A stretch of DNA of 64,000 bases from Gibbula magus (GCA_936450465.1 OW388289.1:70058420-70122419); one strand, 5' to 3'. Positions 11,490 through 23,190 are shown, numbered from the stretch's first letter. Made by a program: numbers and translations. The notes: a model not told the origin generated them from the letters alone.

Positions 11490-13029
11490 TGATTGTTAGG
11501 AAGCTACAAGCATCATGTGGTATATTCATCTGCTCTAGATACCAACGACAATGACATTGCCCTGGTTTTCATTACCAAGCCTTCGTTAATCATTTTACTG
11601 TTTTAATTGGTACATGGCATTTAGGATGTATCTGGGCTATGATGTTTAATCAATTAAACAATATTCAATTTAGAGCAAGTAGTGATATAAAGTATGGTCT
11701 ATGCCTATGTACACACAACTATAACACAATCGCATCTTGTTAACTCATATTTCCGAAACGGTACCTATAAATCCTGTCCTCCTGTTAACGAATATCGGAT
11801 TATAATCAACTATCCTCATTGGCTTAATCAAGTGTACATTGTCATGGCGTACTGACATGTGAACTATGTAGAACATAGATTTAGTCTTTGAAATTAAGAA
11901 TTAATTAATAAAACTACGAGTGTGTTGTGAATTCACTCCAGAAGACACGATTTATAAATGGATGGAAAATGTTTTATACTTAACGTTTACATTCTATGCC
12001 GAAATTATGAATGTTTGTATGTTATATATGTATATTATACACTACTGGTGTTATATCTGTAACATGTTGTGCCTGTACGTTTGTAATGTATTTTGTTATT
12101 CTTATAATCGTGTACATGTACTATACTCTTGTATAGTATTGTGTATTTTAGTGAAATGTGTAAAATGTGATAAAATATTATATTGAACTATCGTTCAGTG
12201 AACTGTCTAGTTTTAATCCCCGATTATGTCAAGTTTTCATACGTGTTCATTTCATCATGTTCTGTTATAAATAAACACTTTTGAGGTGAGAGTGTTATTC
12301 AACTTTTAATACGAGGATGGTACAGACATCTTAGAGTTAATATAGCCAACGTTTCTACGAACTAAAGTGTGATGTACATTTTCGATTTCGGAGGAACTTT
12401 TAAAGGTATATATTAGATTTTTTAAATGTAATATATAATGAACAATATAGTAAAAACAAGCAAAACTTTTTTCGTGGCTCAATAATATCCCCGACTGACA
12501 TTTTTATTTTACTTACAGAGAGAGGTGTCGGCATAAACTTTGAAATGTAATTGCTAAGATTTAAGTGTTTGTGAAAAGGGTATGACAAATTTCTTCGTGT
12601 AAAATAGGTGGTTTTGGAAAAGTAGGAGTAAGAATAACTTGAAAAGGTAGGGATAACATAATACACTACTGCCATTACCACTGATTTCAACTTTATTTTG
12701 GAAATAAATTCACCATAATGGTACATGGAGGCACACCCGTGTAAGCACAGTGAGGGATATACAGCAGTTTATGACTGAAAGGAAATAAAATTTAACTTTT
12801 TTCCAAATGTACAATGTAACCGGAAAAATAAAATAATAAAATCAACAAAAACATCTAATAAAGTACAGCAATAACAAAAATATGGTTTTGTAAATGAAAT
12901 CTTATATGAATTATTATAATATATCCTCATATCAGTATCTAAAGAGGAAAACATGATTGTAGTGATAAATAATTATAATCGTTTCATTTACGATAATACA
13001 TCCTGTACTTTTTCAAGTGTCTCAATTAT
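11490..13029. other. AT-rich intergenic or intronic DNA
   Basis: No gene, RNA or repeat recognised. Open frames of 80-110 codons (for example on the minus strand at 12400-12726) are low-complexity and have no recognisable domain. Confidence 0.4.
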
Positions 13030-13142
13030 GTATTAAACGTGTATGGATATTATGTTCAAGAGAGCGGCCTTAGCATAAGCGCTGTAAGCTTTTTGGCCAA
13101 TCCCCATCACAATACATGTATACTATTATGAAATAAATATGT
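13030..13142 (+). mobile_element. Retroposon tail, CCAATCC…AAATATGTTTAAA family
   Basis: GAGCGGCCTTAGCATAAGC, then GCTTTTTGGCCAATCCCC, and a tail TGAAATAAATATGTTTAAA. The same order is seen at 16215-16325 and, in reverse, in the copy-A insertion at 5941-6158. The shared end with an internal AATAAA fits the 3' end of a LINE or its dependent SINE. The 5' boundary is not visible. Confidence 0.65.
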
Positions 13143-13714
13143 TTAAAATAATAACACACCAGAAATTATGAAAAAAATCGATGGAAAAGGATTACCAAAC
13201 AGGCTTCAATAGCCTATATAAATGATTCTCCTAAAATAAACTTAAAACAAATCAGTTTCTTTAGTAAACTCGTAGTAGTTAAACATCTGGAAATAAATAC
13301 CATTTAAATGACATTGTTAAATATCATTATTTTGGTGTACTAATCGCTTCTCTCCAATATGGCCATTTGTTACGAGTTGTTTTAAATTCATCAATTTATT
13401 ATTTCATCAAATTAACTTGAATCATAAGAGTGTGCTTCATGTTTAGCTTCCTTAAATCAGTTGACAACGAAACAAACGAATTCGTGATGTGTATGATTTA
13501 AACATATTGTACAGTCGATCAGACTCATTGATTGGCATTCAAGATCCATTGTATGCTATTAACGGGAACATCGACACATTCGATTAACGCTCATTTTGAA
13601 GAAAAGAAACAAGGATTTATCATATAACCGAACCGAAATTCAACCAACAGGTATTCCCTCCGATAATGTAGGGTATTTGCTAGATTGTTGAGACACAATT
13701 ATAACCCAACCAAT
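13143..13714. other. No feature seen
   Basis: AT-rich sequence without recognisable genes or repeats. Confidence 0.4.
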
Positions 13715-14200
13715 CAATCAATCTGTCAAGTTTATTCCGTAAAATGCCTTAGGCCCACGTACAATACAAACTTAATAGTCACAATGCTTCCTCTGTGTAA
13801 TTAGAACAGTTTGGAGAGAATTAGTACATTTTAAAGTATATAAAAAGTATTGCTGGTCAATATGATAAGGTAATGTTTTGAAATATTAATAGCACAAATC
13901 ATGATAAACTTTACATTCAAATAGAAAATGAGGTTAATTTTCTACAAAGTTAGCATTGCAAATATAACAAAGTCTTTGGTGCCTTGAAAGTCCATCAAAT
14001 CAACCGGTATTTTTGTATATTGGAAGTGCACCGATTCTGCGCCTTGCATCTTTAGTTTCACAAAAGACAAATAAGGTTCAAAACAAAATACAGTTTTGAT
14101 ACTTGAATATAGATCCAGCGATGTACATTTGTGCATTTCAGAAAATATGAATTGCTTGTGACAGTCACTAATTCTTACATGAAATTCCTTCAAAAACAGC
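13715..14200 (-). pseudogene. LINE 3' fragment: C-terminal finger and 3' tail
   Basis: On the minus strand, 14193-13990 reads LDLYSSIKTVFCFEPYLSFV, typical of the region before the finger in non-LTR elements. A frameshift then brings in RHQRLCYICNANFVEN, which matches the start of a C-x2-C finger. The element closes near 13715 with GGGCCTAAGGCATTTTACGG, AATAAACTTGACAG and ATTGATTGATTG. That hairpin plus AATAAA plus short-repeat tail is common in invertebrate LINEs. It is 5'-truncated, frameshifted and inactive. The lineage differs from the fragment at 8893-10041 because the tail differs. Confidence 0.7.
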
Positions 14201-16214
14201 TGCTCAAAAAAAAAAACATGCTTGTAGAGAATATTTCGAACAAAATATACCTAAGTTTTCCTATCAACTTTGTCAAAATTGTGTGACATAATATAGCACT
14301 GCTTAGGATATCGATCCCCAGGAAAATGTAAAAGTTTAAAGTGACCCAAGTGACAAGTAAACCATTTGATGTGATGTTATAACAGTATATGTTAAAGCAA
14401 TTTGACTCTAAACCCGTCTTTCTCAAACCCATACGGTGGTGTTTTGATTCGAGGAGAAAATCCGATTTCAAAGTGAGTACCGCTCAGAGCCATGACACCT
14501 TCATCCTAATGAGCTTTTACAGTTATCAACTAATTAGCCTTTGATCAGTGCCGCGCTATTTGAAGACGTGTATGACATCTATATCTATCCAGAGAAAAAA
14601 TTAGGAAGTGATGATTGAGGCGATAATGAAATGTCTGACAAGATCTACTCAAGAAATTTAAGTCCTAGTACTTTGCAGGTTTTATCTTAGTTGTTGTTAT
14701 GGTTATTGTGTGCAACATTCTCTTTAAATGTGAATATATGTATTCTGTAGACTTGAGCGGCATCAATATAAGCCATTTCATTTCCTTTAAAGAAAATAGT
14801 TTTAAAGTAAACTGTATTTCACCGATAATGGTGTAAGAATGAAACATACCTGTACAGAGATAGTACAAATATATTTATTGTAAAAGGGCTATTTGTTGAT
14901 ATCAAATGATTTTACATAAATTGATGATGAAATTATCAACCAGCATATTACATATTTCAAAATGCAAGAGGTATTTACGACAAGGGAGAGAAACAAATGT
15001 TTATTACTGTCTCATCTCATACATAAAAAAATGGCACATGGTAAGAGAATAAACATGCATGAACCGCCAAAGTGCTACACGAGACAAATACACTAAAATT
15101 ATATTATGTCGCAATAAAATATATTAAAATGTATTAAAATAATTTGCAATCACCCTCACTCAGCCATACATACTCATTCAACCACTTGCATAATCTCAAC
15201 CCGCAATACACACACAAGCACACTATCCACACACCAAACCACCCATATTGTCTTCTGTTAGTGATTCATGGTCACAGGGCAATACATTACATAAGCCTAT
15301 CATTAGCGCTTTGATGTCACACTTGGAACGACACAGTGAGGTGGAATTCGTTAGAATCATATCGTTGGGCAAAGTATGACCGGATGTTTATTCACGCGGT
15401 CTCCGCGCTAATAGAAAGAGGACTAAAATCCAGATAAACAAACATAAATGTTATTGAGGTTTCAATTTGTGTTGATCTGTAAGGGATATATACAGTTCAA
15501 TGTTTTAAACTATTTAAAAGAAACATTTTGAAGTTATCAGGTACTAAACTGACATATAAGTGTACGTGATTCAACACTAATTATTTGAATAATGGAATGA
15601 ACCAGTAAAACTGTTGTATGCTATGTAGATACCTCTGACATAAAGATATATATGTTAAAATGATATTGCGTACTAGTGAAACAAAATACATGTTTGTCTA
15701 CTATCACAACTCGTTCATTGGCAGATTTCCTTCTTCGTAGACTGCCACCCATTTTGCCCCGTCACATATAGTATTATAGGTCTGTATCGGTAACTTTACA
15801 TATTATTTCACTTTGAAGTCTATCCCGTGTAGTTTTGTTTCCACTTAATTTCTAAAATTATGTTTTAAAAACTAGTTTTTGATATCTTGTAGTTCCAGTT
15901 CTTACTATACGTGACATACATTCATCAGTCCAAATGGCAGTTTTCTTTAGCTGTCTAGTGCTTCCATCTCCTCACCGTCTGCAAGAATATACTTCCTTAT
16001 TCGTGAACAAATCGTGCATCCTTGTGTATTACAATATGTATATTGCAGTAATTGTAATGGACAATCTTCTCTAGCATTCACAAACAAGCATATATTTTTA
16101 ATAAGTTCTCACTTTGTGCATACATTACACATATAGATAGTGGTAATATAATATTAATATAGTCGATGAAGACAAATATGTTATTCACTGTTTGTCTTTC
16201 TTGTCATAATAAAG
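14201..16214. other. No gene recognised
   Basis: Two kilobases of AT-rich DNA with short simple stretches (for example a CACACA-rich patch near 15180-15240). No coding domain, RNA gene or repeat family is recognised. Confidence 0.4.
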
Positions 16215-16325
16215 TTTCATATTTAGCATATGTACACGGGAGCGGTCTTCACATAAGTTCAATTCAGCTTGTTGACCAATCCAATTCATGTATTTTTGAT
16301 TTCATGAAATAAATATGTTTAAACC
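16215..16325 (+). mobile_element. Retroposon tail, CCAATCC…AAATATGTTTAAA family
   Basis: GAGCGGTCTTCACATAAGT, then GCTTGTTGACCAATCC, and a tail ATGAAATAAATATGTTTAAA. It parallels the member at 13030-13142, about 3.2 kb away in the same orientation. Only the 3' part is recognisable. Confidence 0.65.
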
Positions 16326-16340
16326 ACAAATATGTTATGG

Positions 16341-16812
16341 ATGATCAACTTCTTTATTAACAATAGCGACGTTTCGGTATAGATCCTTTATGCCGTTATC
16401 TAGCATATGGGAGAGATGATAAAAACAGAGGATATATACATGACATATGTTGGTACAATTTCTGTACTGGTATGATCATGAGATAACAAAAAACAACAAA
16501 GGTGTAAAAAGGAGGTTGAGATGAAAGGTGTAACAAGGAAGTTGTGATGACATGGATACCAGTGGAAGGCAAGTTAAGTAACTTAGAATGGAGGTACAAA
16601 GCAGCAGTGAGGGGGACCAATCAGTGGGGATAACGATGGAAGCCAGAGTGAGTAGAGTGGAATAAGTATTTAAGAATTAAGCGGTTATAAGCTGTTCTGA
16701 TGAAATAGCCTTGATCCCTATTCTTCCATCCTTATCCCCCACTGATTGGTCACCCATCTATCATAAGGATCTATACCGAAACGTCGCTATTGTTAATAAA
16801 GAAGTTGATCAT
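16341..16812. mobile_element. Small inverted pair of Penelope-type termini with hammerhead-like motifs
   Basis: The 48 bases at 16341-16388 are a perfect inverted copy of 16765-16812. Both read, outward, AAGGATCTATACCGAAACGTC, then TTAATAAAGAAGTTGATCAT. GAAACGTC followed by TTAATAAAGAAGTTG is the usual 3' end of Penelope-like retroelements, which are known to carry hammerhead ribozyme motifs. On the plus strand CTGATGA (16697-16703) lies upstream of GAAAC (16778-16782). Between them sits an extra stretch whose CTTCCAT…ACTGATTGGTC part is an inverted copy of 16614-16640. No coding sequence remains. Outward-facing 3' ends repeat the arrangement of the larger palindrome at 17720-19130. Confidence 0.7.
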
Positions 16813-17104
16813 ATGAACATATGACTTGATACAACTGGACATACTAACTAGCATACTTATTAGTCTGATGTTTTAAGCAACACCAATAAGTTTCCATCCG
16901 GCTTCACTTCAAAACAATCTTTGATTTGCGGGTTGCATGTTTAGTGTACATATGGCCGTCTAAAACAAGCTTGAAACCACCTTTGTTGGTTAAAATGACT
17001 TCCATTATGAATTGTTAAATACTGTACTTCATTTTTGGAGGCACATTTATACACATTTTTTATTTGATTTGATCGTCTCAATATCCCATCAAAATGTATA
17101 AGTC
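16813..17104. other. No feature seen
   Basis: AT-rich spacer without recognisable content. Confidence 0.35.
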
Positions 17105-17400
17105 AATCTGTTAGAATCATATTCCAGAAAACTACTGGGATGTCTGCACTCTGTTAAAATCACATTTCAATAATTGGCAAACACTTTAATTCCTAAGATA
17201 TACCCACTCTGCTAAAATCATATTCCAATTGGTAAATACCCAAATGCCCACTCCACTAAAACACATTTCAATTGGCCAACACTATAAAGCCTGGGGTTTA
17301 CCCCTCTGCTGAGATCACATGTCAATGTGTTAACACTGAATGCTACATCCTGGGACATATTGCTAAAATTACATTTCAATTGGCAAACAGTACTTGGCAA
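17105..17400 (+). repeat. Diverged short tandem array (about 43-58 bp unit)
   Basis: The phrase (G/C)(T)TAAAATCACATTTCAATTGGCAAACAC recurs in degraded form near 17110, 17153, 17211, 17255, 17306 and 17362, separated by 'CTGGGAT.TACCCACTCTG'-like text. Unit length varies because of indels. No other copy was noticed in the window. Confidence 0.7.
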
Positions 17401-17663
17401 CATTACTATTTACTAATCTAATAAAAGTCATACTTTAATTTTGATGAAAATATATTTTTACTCTGTTTTAATACATATGTATACATATTTTCATATAATA
17501 GGACTTTTTTTTATCCACTAGCACTCGAGCGCACATATGAAATTCATAACATACACTTACAGACACATACACAAGTACGGGGACTCACACACATACTTAC
17601 ATTCGTACCTACAATGATACACATACAAATGTACTTACGTAACATACCTACGTGATACCAGGG

Positions 17664-17667
<4 letters not shown>

Positions 17668-17719
<52 letters not shown>
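17668..17719. repeat. (AT)n microsatellite, left border of the Penelope palindrome
   Basis: About 26 AT repeats directly abut the left arm of the palindrome. Just outside is GTGATACCAGGGAC (17652-17665), whose inverted relative GTCCCTGGTGATAC lies outside the right microsatellite (19203-19216). Confidence 0.9.
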
Positions 17720-17722
<3 letters not shown>

Positions 17723-17777
17723 AATAGTAAACATCAGATGGTTTTGACTGGATCAATCTTCTTTAATACAATACGAT

Positions 17778-17814
17778 GAGCTCATTTCGACCAGTATATC
17801 GGTCTTTTCAAGTA
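17778..17814 (-). ncRNA. Hammerhead-like stem II/GAAA motif, left arm
   Basis: On the minus strand: CTTGAAAA, hairpin GACC-GATATACT-GGTC, then GAAA. This has the stem-II-plus-GAAA layout of a hammerhead ribozyme, but the upstream CTGATGA box is degraded to CTTGAAA and no clear GTC cleavage triplet follows. Probably non-catalytic. Confidence 0.4.
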
Positions 17815-18070
17815 TGGTTAACATTCGGAAAATTTCATATTTATGTATGAACAAAAACAATAGCATGTTGTAATGATCAACATCTTAACACGTCAGTATA
17901 TTGACATCCAAATCAGTCATTGTCTTTCAATCATGTTCGTGAATTGCCTCGAGGTCTTCAATTGGGTGTCACTCCAGGACAATGAGGTCTCTGAGGGTTA
18001 ACGAGTTCATTGTGTGTCCTTGATTACATGTAAAACAATGGAGTCGTAATCAATCAATTTCTCGTGTGAA

Positions 18071-18652
18071 TTAACTGTTCAGTGATGGGCAGTATTTATT
18101 TATGAAAAATGTTTCTTTAGTCTCTAAAGTTAAATTTGTAATTTGTGAATTGGAGAATAATTTATAAAATGGAAAAATAAGAAAGTTTCCATTGTTGCAG
18201 TCTGCTATATGTTTACTAATTTTTAGGTGACGGAGATTAGGATTATTGATTTGCTGTTTGTGAACACGTACCCTAGCTTGAAGGTTGGAAGTTTGTCCAA
18301 TATAAGTTAGATTGCATTTCGGACAGAGGATTGCGTAAATTACATTTTTAGATTTGCAATTCATGTTGTGTTTAACAATAAAATGTTGCCCATTTTCAAA
18401 TTGGAATTTTTGACCTTCCATAATAATTGGACAGGTACCACATCTCTTATCTTGACATTTTGAAACTTCAGCTTGATTGTCATTGTTGCTGAATTTTGCT
18501 TTAGTGAGTAGTTTTTTCAAGTTATTTGGTTGCCGTTTACTCTTAATTATAGTGGTTTTATTAAGCATAGCTTTCAGCTTTTTGTCTTGTGTTAGAATGT
18601 CTAAGTTGTCTCGTATAAGAGGGAACACATTTGGATTAGCAGACTGCAACAA
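18071..18652 (-). pseudogene. Penelope-like element, GIY-YIG endonuclease C-terminal part
   Basis: The frame encodes the endonuclease end of a Penelope-like polyprotein, which would nick target DNA for reverse transcription. Visible: KCQDKRCGTCPII, an N-terminal cysteine pair of the Penelope zinc-binding linker; HNMNCKSKNVIYAILCPKCN, containing the GIY-like YAI; TYIGQT (the YIG element); LQARVRVHKQQI with the conserved arginine; and KETFFINKYCPSLNS with the conserved glutamate. The stop follows SLNS, a usual Penelope C-terminus. The frame is truncated upstream: its first residues (LLQSA) come from the inverted right arm, so true element sequence begins at about NPNVFPLIRD. There is no start codon of its own and no RT domain. 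The plus-strand frame ending at 18773 repeats the last 44 residues because of the palindrome. Confidence 0.88.
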
Positions 18653-19030
18653 TGGAAACTTTCTTATTTTTCCATTTTATAAATTATTCTCCAATTCACA
18701 AATTACAAATTTAACTTTAGAGACTAAAGAAACATTTTTCATAAATAAATACTGCCCATCACTGAACAGTTAATTCACACGAGAAATTGATTGATTACGA
18801 CTCCATTGTTTTACATGTAATCAAGGACACACAATGAACTCGTTAACCCTCAGAGACCTCATTGTCCTGGAGTGACACCCAATTGAAGACCTCGAGGCAA
18901 TTCACGAACATGATTGAAAGACAATGACTGATTTGGATGTCAATATACTGACGTGTTAAGATGTTGATCATTACAACATGCTATTGTTTTTGTTCATACA
19001 TAAATATGAAATTTTCCGAATGTTAACCAT

Positions 19031-19067
19031 ACTTGAAAAGACCGATATACTGGTCGAAATGAGCTCA
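19031..19067 (+). ncRNA. Hammerhead-like stem II/GAAA motif, right arm
   Basis: The inverted twin of the motif at 17778-17814, identical in sequence: CTTGAAAA, GACC…GGTC hairpin, GAAA, followed by GAGCTCATCG and TTAAAGAAG. The same reservation about the degraded first core box applies. Confidence 0.4.
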
Positions 19068-19161
19068 TCGTATTGTATTAAAGAAGATTGATCCAGTCAA
19101 AACCATCTGATGTTTACTATTTTCTATATATAACCTTACTTCACGTGAGAAGCAACTCATC

Positions 19162-19165
<4 letters not shown>

Positions 19166-19201
<36 letters not shown>
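19166..19201. repeat. (TA)n microsatellite, right of the Penelope palindrome
   Basis: About 18 TA repeats, separated from the right arm by about 40 bases (CCTTACTTCACGTGAGAAGC…). Followed by GTCCCTGGTGATAC, the mirrored flank of the left side. Confidence 0.85.
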
Positions 19202-19204
<3 letters not shown>

Positions 19205-19350
19205 CCCTGGTGATACATACATGCATACATACGTGATACATACATGCATACATACCTAAACATATACACTTATGTACATTTATGCACCCCTATGTACATA
19301 CATGCATATACATGCGAAGACATGTACACACATACACACGCACACCCAGA
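19205..19350. repeat. Low-complexity GATACATACATGCATACATA region
   Basis: Imperfect repeats of CATACATGCATA and CACACAC. Similar text (CACATACTTACATTCGTACC) lies left of the palindrome at 17540-17660, so the whole block 17540-19350 has a loosely mirrored organisation. Confidence 0.7.
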
Positions 19351-22069
19351 CCCACAGGCACGTGCATTGCAAGTTTTCACGGCATGTTAGACATCAAATT
19401 TATTGAATCAAAACCCGCCTGTGCAGTATCAAAACAAACGCAAAACTTTAATGAAGCTATAAAATCAATGTCATTTAGTTCCTGATACGTCAAACAAAGT
19501 AATCAATATGCTAATAAAAAGAATTTGACGTGACTGAAAAATGAGTAAGATTTTTGCAGAAAACGCTGTCTCAAAAGTTAGGTTGACGGACTTTATATCA
19601 TTACATTACACACACGTCCTTCCATTGGAAATATGAGAGATCACACTATATATTAATATTAATACAATTTACATTAGAATACTAATGGAAATCTTCTGCC
19701 GGTAAAAAAGCATCAACATAATTTACATTTACAAAATATTCAGGTTCTCTGGAGTATAAAAGAGCTCTGTCATAGCTTCATAAACACAGAGTTATAAATT
19801 GCATAACCAGGGCTTTGATTTCACTCGTAAAGCGGTATCGAACGGGCGGATGTTGTCTGAATGTTGAGTAGTGATGGGCTGGGTAAATAACAGGATGTTT
19901 ATTCATGGTTCAGTGCACATAAATACAAACCCGAAGGTATCCTATGTGGCGATTTAGCGCCATTGAAGGCGGCCATTGGATTGATGAGAGCGTTTACCTT
20001 TGTGATTTTTAAAGATGAAAGAGAGACTTGTAATAAAATACATGTCTGTCTGTCTGTCCGTTTTTATTACAACCAGTCCCATTGTTGCAAAAGAATTTCA
20101 CAGATAGATATGTACACATATAAACTAAATTTACATTTATATCTTTATATGTTAGGCGACAAGTAAAATCAATATTTCTTTAAAAAATTTGTTATACTAA
20201 GATTATCCAAATTCTTCTATACGGCTCTGAGATTTTAGGACGCCTTGATATAATATTTATGGAAATTAATAGGTGACGCATATCCCTCCTTTTGTCACCT
20301 TTCACCGGTAGAACAGTTGATCTTCTTAATAAATAGCGAATTTGTTATTCCCCTCTCTGAACTACTTTTTTCAATGTTTAGGCGTCGTAGTGAATGTATC
20401 CCACTCTAAATCGTTTTATCATTTTATCTAGTTTGTCTTATATTTTAACATCTATTTTAAACTTTTATGGTATAAACATGTCCATTTGTGTCTCATAGGC
20501 CGTTCGACCGGATGCTGTTTATTAAAACGTCTTCTTCTTCTATAATAGAAAATATACAATTATGCAATGTTAAATTGTGTCTCGGTGTAAAAGTTATTAT
20601 TTCAAATATACAACTGTAATGGTCTATGGTGAATGTACGTAGAATCAAACACGAAAGTAATAAAACAATGGTTGTAAAAACTAAAAATGCCATCCAATAG
20701 ATTGCCCAAAATGGGTTATGATATGATGATCTTATATGGTAAAAATGTCCAATGTTATTGTGTTACAGAAGTTAAAATTTGTTATTATCAGCTGGTTTCG
20801 ATAATACGAATGCAACAGCGTTTAGTCCCTCATTCAAAGTTCTTCATATCCTTTAATCAAAGGCTACAATATGTATATTTGCAAGATTGGCTAAACCACT
20901 TTTCTGTAGTTAATAAATGCTTTTGTTTTATTACAGATCTATTTTAACTATTTTACTACAATTTATTTAAATGAAATCAGGTTATCCCCGTTAAATGTTT
21001 GGAAATATAGAATCTCCCTTACAAAATTATATGACTTATATAAAGACGTGGAATCCCGTGGAGTTCCGAACTCGGGCTATCAATATGTATATTGTCTAGC
21101 AGTGGAATCTCGGAATTATGTATAAAGCAGGAATCATCAATAGATTATTTACCAGTTTTTAGACAAATAATTCATGACCAGGCTACCAAGTTTACTTTAG
21201 TCAATTATCTTCTTCATCTAAATGTGTAATATATAAACATGTTATTAATCAATGTTGTCTGAAATATTTCGTGTAAAAAAATTCTAATACCACATGGTTT
21301 AAACTTATCTATTTCATAAAATCAAATATACATGAATTGGATTGGTCCACAAGCTCAACTGAACTTACATATGAAAGACAAAGACAATTTATAAACATCG
21401 TATGGAAAATAAGGCATAATTAGCGTTGACTTCTTTCATGCATAACTTCATCATGACTTTTAGCTTGTTTACTAATCCAGGCTAGCTCATTCAGAACTAT
21501 TTTACATTCTAATGTGGTTTAAATAATATTTATTCATGTACTCAGATACAGGGCGATAAACGAACAGGGTTTCTCTATTTAAATGTTTCTACCCAAAATT
21601 AGCAATAAAACAGTACAATTACACCATAACTGTCATCAATATTTACATTGATGTAGAAAAACACAGCATATTTGTTTATAGATATTCATGAGAAGCGTTT
21701 GCTAAGAGAAACTTATGAACAGACTGGATTATTTATGCATTTACATGATTTGACAGTGTTTTGTTACCAAATAGCACTGTATTCAGGTCGTAACCATTAA
21801 CATAAAAGAAGCTTATATTGCGGATATGTGTATAATTTGAACACATGAATATATAATAATGTGCATCTTCATACGCATGGCCTCAGAAACATCGTGAATC
21901 ATCATCAATAAATCTATCGAATTTATGACCATTTAAGTTGCTCCATCCCATTCGGATGCGACAATGTAGTAGTTTGTCATTTCTAAATCCATCATTTTGA
22001 ACAAGTTCGTTAACGTTGCTTTTGTTGTCATTTATTTTTTTCTAAACATTGCTTACGATTCGGATTCCT
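19351..22069. other. No gene recognised
   Basis: 2.7 kb of AT-rich sequence. Parts of 21000-21430 give short open stretches that might be remnants of a LINE, but I could not match them to a domain. Confidence 0.35.
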
Positions 22070-22390
22070 TTATATTGTAATCAAGATATTCCATTCCATT
22101 ACGGCGGACGGTAGGAGTGATCTTTTATATAGTTCCGTACAGCAACTAGGAACCTGTATAGCATCACCATTTTTTAATTCATAAAGTGATTGATTATTTA
22201 TTATCATTGGAGGAATCAGCTCCGACAGATAATTAGGCATCATATTCGCGTTCATTGTATAGAACAAACACATTTTATGTTTATATCGTCTAATCGCTAG
22301 TGAAGAGGAGCCAGTTTCATATAACTTTTTGTGAGTACATTTTACCTTTGTTCTTACGCAACATTCTAATGCATTTATTCCATCAACCAC
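22070..22390 (-). pseudogene. LINE reverse-transcriptase C-terminal fragment
   Basis: The 106-codon minus frame contains KLYETGSSSLAIRRYKHKMC, then NANMMPNYLSELIPPMI, LYELKNGDAIQVP and a closing LYKRSLLPSAVMEWNIL. The order 'LY…L…RR..HK…LF…MPNYLS.L+PP…YNLRN…T..Y..SFLPS.…WN.L' is characteristic of the region after the RT domain in several invertebrate non-LTR retrotransposons. It is cut off on both sides: no RT catalytic part upstream and no recognisable tail downstream. The start at 22390 is arbitrary. It lies 288 bases from, and opposite in direction to, a different LINE fragment at 22679. Confidence 0.7.
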
Positions 22391-22678
22391 CCGATGTCAC
22401 AAACTCTTGAATATACCTGTACCACTCTCCATGCCTTATGTATTCCAATTATCTGTATACACAACGGAAATAAAGAAATTGAATTAAAATACCAGAGAGG
22501 ACAAACAGTGACTTTTGAGATACATATATATTGGACTTGCTGGTTCCAAAAAGCTTTAAATATTCAATCAAGACGAATAAGAGGCAGAAATATATGTTAT
22601 TTACGTGTCACTTGCTGCATTGAACAATTAAACTTAGAGGATATAGAATCACAATAATCCATTTCTTGAATGACATAA

Positions 22679-23190
22679 ATGTGTTTAAACCATAATAATA
22701 ATAAATTCAGAACATTAAACCTAAACTTACCAATTGAAACTGGAAGATGGCATAGCATACCAAGAGATGAAAGAACTTGTAAAATCTGTAACCTGAATGA
22801 AATAGGTGACGAATTACACTATATACTTACATGCCCAACGTTATATGAAAAACGAAAGTTATATTTACCCATTATGCAGAGTTTAAACGCTATATGTAAC
22901 CTTACCCATGCTCTAACTCCATCAACAAAACGAAATATGAAATTTTTGTCAAACTTCGTTATCCATCTTAATAATATGTTATCCAATGTCTAATCACTAA
23001 ATGATATTTTACACTTAAGTTATGTAACCAACTGTATGTGATCGGTTAATTAATTAATTATATATGTAATCAATAATCGTCTGCCATAAGACGCATGCCT
23101 TTATTATGAAAATATGTATATATGTATGCTCTTGTACCACCGAAGGTGTTTTTTTGAGTAATAAAATCGTTGAATCGTTGAATAAAAACA
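22679..23190 (+). pseudogene. LINE 3' fragment: CCHC finger, C-terminus and 3' UTR
   Basis: Reading LNLPIETGRWHSIPRDER, then the finger CKICNLNEIGDELHYILTC (C-x2-C…H-x4-C), followed by LYEKRKLYLP. This is the C-terminus of a non-LTR polyprotein related to, but distinct from, that at 8893-10041. Coding ends at 22993. The 3' UTR runs to about 23190 with CACCGAAGGTG, GTAATAAAATCGTTG and AATCGTTGAATAAA, a usual LINE tail. The element is 5'-truncated near 22700 and has no catalytic domains. Confidence 0.8.

Larger units (their letters stand above)
17720..19130. mobile_element. Penelope-like element arranged as a ~490 bp-armed inverted repeat
   Basis: The left arm (17720-18207) and right arm (18637-19125) are near-perfect reverse complements. 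The 429 bases between them are present once and continue the minus-strand coding frame. The unit is therefore a Penelope-like element on the minus strand whose 3' 490 bases are repeated, inverted, upstream of it. Both 3' ends face outward and carry GACCGATATACTGGTC followed by GAAA, then TTAAAGAAGATTGATCC. Such partial inverted copies fused to a 5'-truncated copy are known for Penelope-like elements. The reverse transcriptase part is missing, so the copy cannot act alone. (AT)n tracts border both sides. Confidence 0.88.

Noticed and set aside
11256..11554. Overlapping open frames of 60-90 codons on both strands (repeats of FREHFANISRT and MFAKCSRNVRE type)
   Set aside because: They arise from a stop-free 11-base tandem unit read in every frame; there is no start context, domain or non-repeat sequence.
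18477..18773. 98-codon plus-strand frame across the Penelope palindrome
   Set aside because: Half is antisense of the GIY-YIG frame and half is the inverted repeat of its C-terminus; not an independent gene.
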